Of a stretch of DNA of 64,000 nucleotides, positions 58,883 to 64,000 are shown in pieces. Both the position numbers and the translations under genes were made by a program. Source of the stretch: Taeniopygia guttata (lineage: Eukaryota; Chordata; Aves; Passeriformes; Estrildidae); contig NC_133032.1 of assembly GCF_048771995.1 (NCBI RefSeq), positions 24,267,501-24,331,500 on the forward strand, written 5' to 3'. Each line of letters begins with the position of its first letter. The first letter of the stretch is position 1. The notes below the pieces were generated by a model that was not told the origin of the DNA, did not search any database, and was given only the letters and a program-made list of their open reading frames with translations.

Positions 58883-59038
58883 AGGTATTTTTCCCCACCT
58901 TGTCTCAGTACTGCAGCTGTACTGAATATACAAAGACACTTGCACAGAATCCTTTCCCACAGATCTTTGACTGCAAATGCTGCTATTACCAAGGATCAGT
59001 CAGGAACACAACTGCTATTTGATGACATTCTTACACAG
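58883..59038 (+). pseudogene. DNAH7: DNAH7 relic: C-terminal exon (EYTKTL, ITKDQS.TQLLFD)
   Basis: Acceptor GTCTAG, then VFFPTLSQYCSCTEYTKTLA and PQIFD. After a one-base-type shift it continues NAAITKDQSGTQLLFDDILT and Q with donor CAG|GTATGA. Human has [40 protein letters not shown] and LFDNILLTQ. This is the last relic found; the final ~300 residues are missing. Confidence 0.93.
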
Positions 59039-59599
59039 GTATGATACAAAGCCACACATCCTTACCTTAATTTCCTACTGTGTATCCATGCTGGTATGTT
59101 CACATTCCCTCCTGAGTTTTCACTGTACTTTATTGTGTTGTATCTCCATTCTGGTGAAATTACTTTTCCACTTAAAACATTCTTAAGACTTTTTTTTGGG
59201 GAGGTTGTATTGAGCAGTCCAATGACTACAGGATCAGCCAGATGATCACAGTAATTTTCTATGGAATCCCCCAATCCACTGTTCTTGTTTTTAGTATTGC
59301 TCCTACCTGACTGACCTAGACATAAATGTTGGACAGAGCATTTATGTTGGTTTTTAATTGTTTAAGCAACCCTGTTAAGCAAAGTACTTTGACACCCTCC
59401 TTTTCAGAATTTCTTCTAGGGGCTTGTAGTGATGTCTGCTGAACTGAAAGGAATACTAAAACACAAAAGTAATCACACCATAAGAAGCTCAAGAGAAATA
59501 TCTGCTCCTTGAATATTTTTTTTTTTATTTTCTGAAGGCTCCTTATGTATAAGGAACACACATAAAATGAACACAACACTGTTGACAATGAACAAAACA

Positions 59600-62533
59600 G
59601 CATTTGATAATTTCCAGCTTTATAAAATTTTTTAAAAATGGTTTAGTTATAACAAAAAAAAAACCCCAATAGCTCAGCAAGTTATCTTATTGGACCATTA
59701 TCACATTTTAAACCATAGACTCAGTTAATGGGGAGAGGAAAGAAAAAATATTAAAAAAATAATCACACTGCATCTAGCAACTACAACATTTTCTAAGCAT
59801 AATCACAGCGGATTGAGTGCAATGTGATTTACATCAGAATTCACATGGGATGTCACACAGTGACAGCATTGTAAAATATACAAGTAACATTTATGCCCTC
59901 CAACAAATACAAGTTAAATGAGACTCTGGATTCAAGCCAAATGGAATGTTGAAGCCAAGTAGAAATGTAGTGGAATTCAGATTGTCTGTAACATGACTCA
60001 GAAGTGTACATTAGAATCATCTGGAATTCAATACTGGTGGAAACGTAGAGAGGTCACAGCTTTTACACTGCTCTGTTACATTTGCAATAAATACTAGAAA
60101 ATAAAAGTAAATCTATGTTCTATGAAAAATACAGTACCTACCTTCAACGACCACGTTTTTCCCTTGTCTGAAGATGGTCTTGGAAGGAAGTTAACTATTT
60201 TCCTACAGAGGCAGTGTACTGAGCTATAACCACATTCCAACTAATACAACAGTAAGTATACTACTGGAAATACAGAAATCTTCATTTGAAAAGAATTAGG
60301 AGAAATAAATCTTTTAAAAAATCATTTGATAAAACATCAGCTGCATAATGACCCCTTTATATTTCAGAAGTAACAGAAAAAAAAAAAACAACCAAACTTA
60401 AGTCAGTCAGTTTAATACAAAAGAAATAGAGATTGTTTAAACTCAGATCTTCAGAAGGTATCCAGAAGTTTTGTCTCATTGACCTAACATGGGCACTATG
60501 CAAAAATGTCATCCAGGAGTTTTACACTGCAGAAATTCAGCAATCTGAAGCTAACAACAGCGTGTTTGCTAATTAGGGTTCTACACTAATCATGTTTAAA
60601 GAGGAAAAAAGAAAACCTGAGTTCAGAACATCAAATGGCTGCATGCCTGAACTCTGGGCTTTTGGCTTCTTCACTGAAGAAACTGCACCCTTCTTTGAAA
60701 TGGACCCTTAATACTGTTTCCTGATACTGCATTAGAAAAAATACTGGCAACCAACTGATACCTTTAAAACACATGAGCTGCTCTCAGTAAAAGCTAAACT
60801 GACCAATGAAGCTTCCAAAGTAAAGGGCCACAGGAAACACGGGAACTTGAAATGGAATGCAGATACCCACTGGCTCTCATTAAAGGCGTTAGGATTAGTG
60901 TTTTTAGCAGCTACACTGGCACCAAGCAGACTGGAACTTTAAAACTTTACAGCACACAGTCAAAGTACAGCTTTTACCTGGCATACACAGTAGAGGGACA
61001 AACTGGATGTTTTAAAAAAAAAGCTACTACCATGCTTAGGACTGGTACTACAGAATCAACTTGCACTCCCCACAAACTCACAATTAATTTTTTTTTTTTT
61101 TAAGGGGATGGGTACAAGAAGAACTAATTCATGTCTGGCAATAAATGCCTGTCAGCACAATCTGATCTAGGACAGCTGGTCCCAGCAAGTTAAGGCCCAA
61201 ATTTTCAGTCTATTCTTCTAAATGACACATACCATGGTTCTACCACATCTGCTTTTTAATAATCTAATTTAAATACCAAAATTGTAAAAAAATATCATAG
61301 AAATTAACTCCTTTATACTGGAAGTAGAAATCTTCTTACATATTCTTTACTGCCAGAAATGGCTGGTGTCACAATGTCTGATATCAAGGCATTGTAGGAA
61401 CAGATCTGATGCGCTGTTACAGTATCGTAAATACCCTACCAGTACAACATATACAGAGCATAATTTAACCCTTGTGTCTAGCTTCAGGAACTAGCACCTT
61501 GCACCTTGGTTTAACATGAAGAGGAGAAAACAGTCCAAATTAATCATTTTAAAAAACGGAGAAATTCCCACATGGATTCTCTCGTTAAAAGAGTTTGCAC
61601 AAATTCACAGCCACAATTCTTCAGTAGTTTATGCTGCAAGTGGCACACAATACATGTTTAGCATCTGTAAGAAAGAACCAGAAACAGCTCAATAACTCCA
61701 AGGTCAGGGATTTCCCCAAGCTAACACTAATTCTACTACATTTTGCATTTTCCTACTAATATCAAGGAACAAACATCAAATAAATCTCAGCTGGGGAAAA
61801 ACATCATCAAACTGACCCTCGACAGAAGTTACACTTTGCAGAGTACATGGCAACAGCCTGCCTTCTTACACAGGAGCTTTGCAATGATGGAGTGCAGCTT
61901 AACACAGCTTGTAAGAATTTAAACAGTGTTTAGGCTTGGGGTTTCTTTTCAAAAATTTAAGCCAGCACAGTGGTTTCCAGCCATGTCCTGGTGTAAGACT
62001 GAATACTTAAGTCACCACTATGCAGAAAAATCAACACAGGATTAATATGTGTCTATACAGATGTGCACACACACAAGTGTATATCTGCACATCTGTCTAT
62101 AGCTATTTAGATCTATACATACCTCGAGACAGTTAGGAGCTACTCAAGACTCATGTGGCACTAAAAGTTTCCTTGGGTTCCTTGCACAGGTGTGAGTTTC
62201 AGCTGTAACTGTTGGAATGGTATTTTCCCAAATGAGATCTTTTCCTGTACTTTTTCTTTCTTAAGTAAGCAGTGCTCCCTATACAGCACCCTGACCTTGG
62301 CCTTTATTTCTCAGATTTAGGGTCTCCTAAACATCGCTCACTCAAGTTTAGGAGTTGTGCTGGGTAAGCTCAACTGATGGGATTAGAGAAAAGCAGAAGC
62401 TACTCTAGGCAGAAAGGAATCTCCTGTCCTTGTGTAAGCAGTGCAAGCACCACGTGTCTTCTGAGCAGTGTGCACACAGCCATACAGTGCAGACTCAAAG
62501 CCAGACAGCCAGACAGTGATTACCAGCATCAGG
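59600..62533 (-). other. SLC39A10: SLC39A10 long 3'UTR (extent inferred)
   Basis: The 2.9 kb after the SLC39A10 stop has no coding frame or recognised repeat and has the complexity of a long 3'UTR, as in the mammalian mRNA. A GT-rich stretch on the - strand lies at about 59,555-59,600, next to a TATAAA-type variant signal, which could be the cleavage region. No canonical AATAAA was seen there, so the end is uncertain. Confidence 0.45.
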
Positions 62534-62692
62534 TCAAAACTGGATGTCAAGCACTATTTTGTCTTCATAGAGGGCAATCACCAGCATGATGGCAAATCCA
62601 AGAAGCAGGCCTAGATTCTGAAGAATAAACTGCCCCACAGGACAGTAACCATGCTCCTCATTGTCTCCATCTCCATGAAGCATTTCTGGAAG
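62534..62692 (-). CDS. SLC39A10: SLC39A10 (ZIP10) last coding exon
   Basis: ZIP10 is a plasma-membrane zinc importer of the LIV-1 subfamily. This exon follows acceptor TTTTAG in phase 0 and encodes 52 residues, LPEMLHGDGDNEEHGYCPVG, QFILQNLGLLLGFAIMLVIA and LYEDKIVLDIQF, then TGA. It differs from the human C terminus as I remember it by only a few residues. It contains the end of the LVDMLPEMLH helix and the last membrane helix. The gene runs tail-to-tail with STK17B and the dead DNAH7. Confidence 0.96.
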   Translation of the reverse strand, partial: LPEMLHGDGDNEEHGYCPVGQFILQNLGLLLGFAIMLVIALYEDKIVLDIQF

Positions 62693-63963
62693 CTAAAAGA
62701 TACAAAGCAATTTAAGAAGTTATTTCACCTCTATTCCATTTATACATGAACACTTTTACAAGATGATATTGTCAAAAATAAACACTTCAGGGTTCAGATA
62801 TCAAACCAATATACTAAGACACAGCTTAAACTCTACTGAACAACTACATTCAATAAAACCATGGTCACATGGTATGTTTACAAAATAAACTAAAAATGCC
62901 TTTCCTTGAACTTTCACCAGATCATCCATGTAATTGAACATTAAGTTCCTCAAGATAGGGTGCAGCCCAATATTCTTCAAGTTCTGCTCTTTTCATTTTA
63001 AAAGAATTCAAGTCATGCTCAAGTAAACATATGACTTTGGTTAATGTAGCCAGTCATCTGAGACAGCCAGGAAGGAATCAAAATCTACTCTTATTGTGTG
63101 CCAGGTAAAGAGATCTTTCAGAAGGAGGTTGATCATGCAAACACCAAGACAAAACTGGTTCAGTTTCAAGTGTTTCTTGCAGAAGATTTCCTGCTGTTGT
63201 TGAGTCAGGCCATGGGATTTTGGTTACTCTTAAGATGGTCGAGGGAAAGAAAAGGGAATGAAGGAATGAAAGTACTGCCTCCCTTTATCCATGACATCTT
63301 CAGTCAAAAGACAGGAATTAAGTATCAGACACAGAGCTTACAAGGAAGTGATATTTCAGGCATTATAGGCTACTACTTCACCTAAAGTTGCAAGAAGGAT
63401 CACTCTACCCAGACATTCTATTTAACAATTTAGCAGGCCCGGGAAAGGATTTATTCACCTATTAATAGATTAGGGTGATTTTATAACAACAGCATATTTA
63501 CAAGTTAAAGACTCCATAATGAAGTGGAGAGCATTAGAGCATTACAAAGTACCCCAAAAGTGAAAAATTATCATGTTTGGGCTGGGAAAGTGGGAAAATT
63601 GCCTTATTTAAATGAAGCTCTGAAGCAGCTTAGAGAAGAGAAATCAGGACAGAATATGGGCTGGTAACATGTGCACAGCAGTATTGCTGCCTGAAGGGTC
63701 TGATCTATGCTGTATACACACTAAGGATAAAGCACCTGTGTGTTCTTGAAGTAGCAACATTTTTCCACCAGGTAATTTTTGTAAAAGCTACTCATCACAA
63801 GAGCTCTGGATTACCAGCTGCTCATAGTAAAAGCTCAGACTAAATTTTCCAGCACTGAATATATGACGATGAAATCTCAGTGAAGAATAAGCCTGACCAC
63901 CAGACTGAAGTGCAGCACTCAGAGAAGCGCCAGGTTCCTGCCCCAAGCCCCAGGCAGCCGTAC
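62693..63963 (-). other. SLC39A10: SLC39A10 last intron
   Basis: GT-AG intron of 1271 bases. The open frame at 63098-63385 (+) has no known family and looks fortuitous. Confidence 0.85.
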
Positions 63964-64000
63964 CATGTCAACCAGGGCCACGTAGAGGAACATGCCGGCG
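63964..64000 (-). CDS. SLC39A10: SLC39A10 penultimate exon, cut by window edge
   Basis: On the - strand the last 37 bases of an exon read AGMFLYVALVDM and end at donor ATG|GTACGG, in phase with the LPEMLH exon. The exon continues past the right edge of the window. Confidence 0.92.

Larger units (their letters stand above)
33075..59038 (+). pseudogene. DNAH7: DNAH7 unitary pseudogene (axonemal dynein heavy chain 7), relic exons collinear
   Basis: DNAH7 encodes a roughly 4000-residue inner-arm dynein motor of motile cilia and sperm. Here its ruins lie between STK17B and SLC39A10, the same place and orientation as in other vertebrates. Relic exons at 33075, 36089, 40160, 41236, 43537, 44950, 47595, 55050, 58086 and 58883 match, in order, the linker, the pre-AAA1 segment, the stalk and AAA5, AAA6 and near-C-terminal parts of the protein. 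Many still have GT-AG borders in matching phase. Almost every relic carries an in-frame stop or a frame break. The parts that would hold the AAA1-AAA4 nucleotide sites are not visible in the 2.1 kb between 41448 and 43537, and the first ~800 and last ~300 residues were not found. Paralogues DNAH3 and DNAH12 are similar, so synteny carries the name. Confidence 0.88.

Noticed and set aside
1-64000. CRISPR arrays, operons, tRNA/rRNA genes
   Set aside because: Nothing of this kind was seen; the window is vertebrate nuclear DNA.

Overview
The window is vertebrate nuclear DNA, almost certainly from a bird. It has long introns, two CpG islands in an AT-rich background, and CR1 LINE tails of avian type. 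The gene order matches the vertebrate block HECW2 - STK17B - DNAH7 - SLC39A10 (human 2q32.3). I cannot name the species.

Layout: (1) 1-10,540 is intergenic. The first ~1.7 kb could be the tail of an upstream HECW2 3'UTR, by synteny only. (2) 10,560-24,190 holds a complete STK17B (DRAK2) gene on the + strand: a CpG-island promoter, a non-coding first exon and seven coding exons that join into a 372-residue kinase, followed by a 3'UTR. (3) 26.5-31.1 kb holds CR1 LINE pieces, an LTR-like fossil fragment and a second, orphan CpG island (about 29.95-30.72 kb). (4) 33,075-59,038 holds the collinear ruins of an axonemal dynein heavy chain on the + strand, which I call DNAH7 from sequence and synteny. 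At least ten relic exons are recognisable, in the correct order from linker to near the C terminus. They carry stops and frame breaks, and the AAA1-AAA4 motor core has not been found. (5) Inside that dead gene, on the opposite strand (51,206-54,078), sits an apparently intact four-exon survivin-family gene (BIRC5-like, 183 aa) with good splice sites, a CCAAT box and a poly(A) signal. (6) 59.6-64.0 kb, - strand, holds the last exon, the edge of the preceding exon and a long presumed 3'UTR of SLC39A10 (ZIP10).

The main story is a large ciliary motor gene that has died while a small gene nested antisense in one of its introns kept its reading frame. The nested protein is a second survivin with a one-residue-shortened zinc-finger spacing and a lineage-specific C-terminal tail. 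No viral gene, CRISPR array or operon-like structure is present. Homology statements come from reading translations against remembered family sequences; no database search was run.
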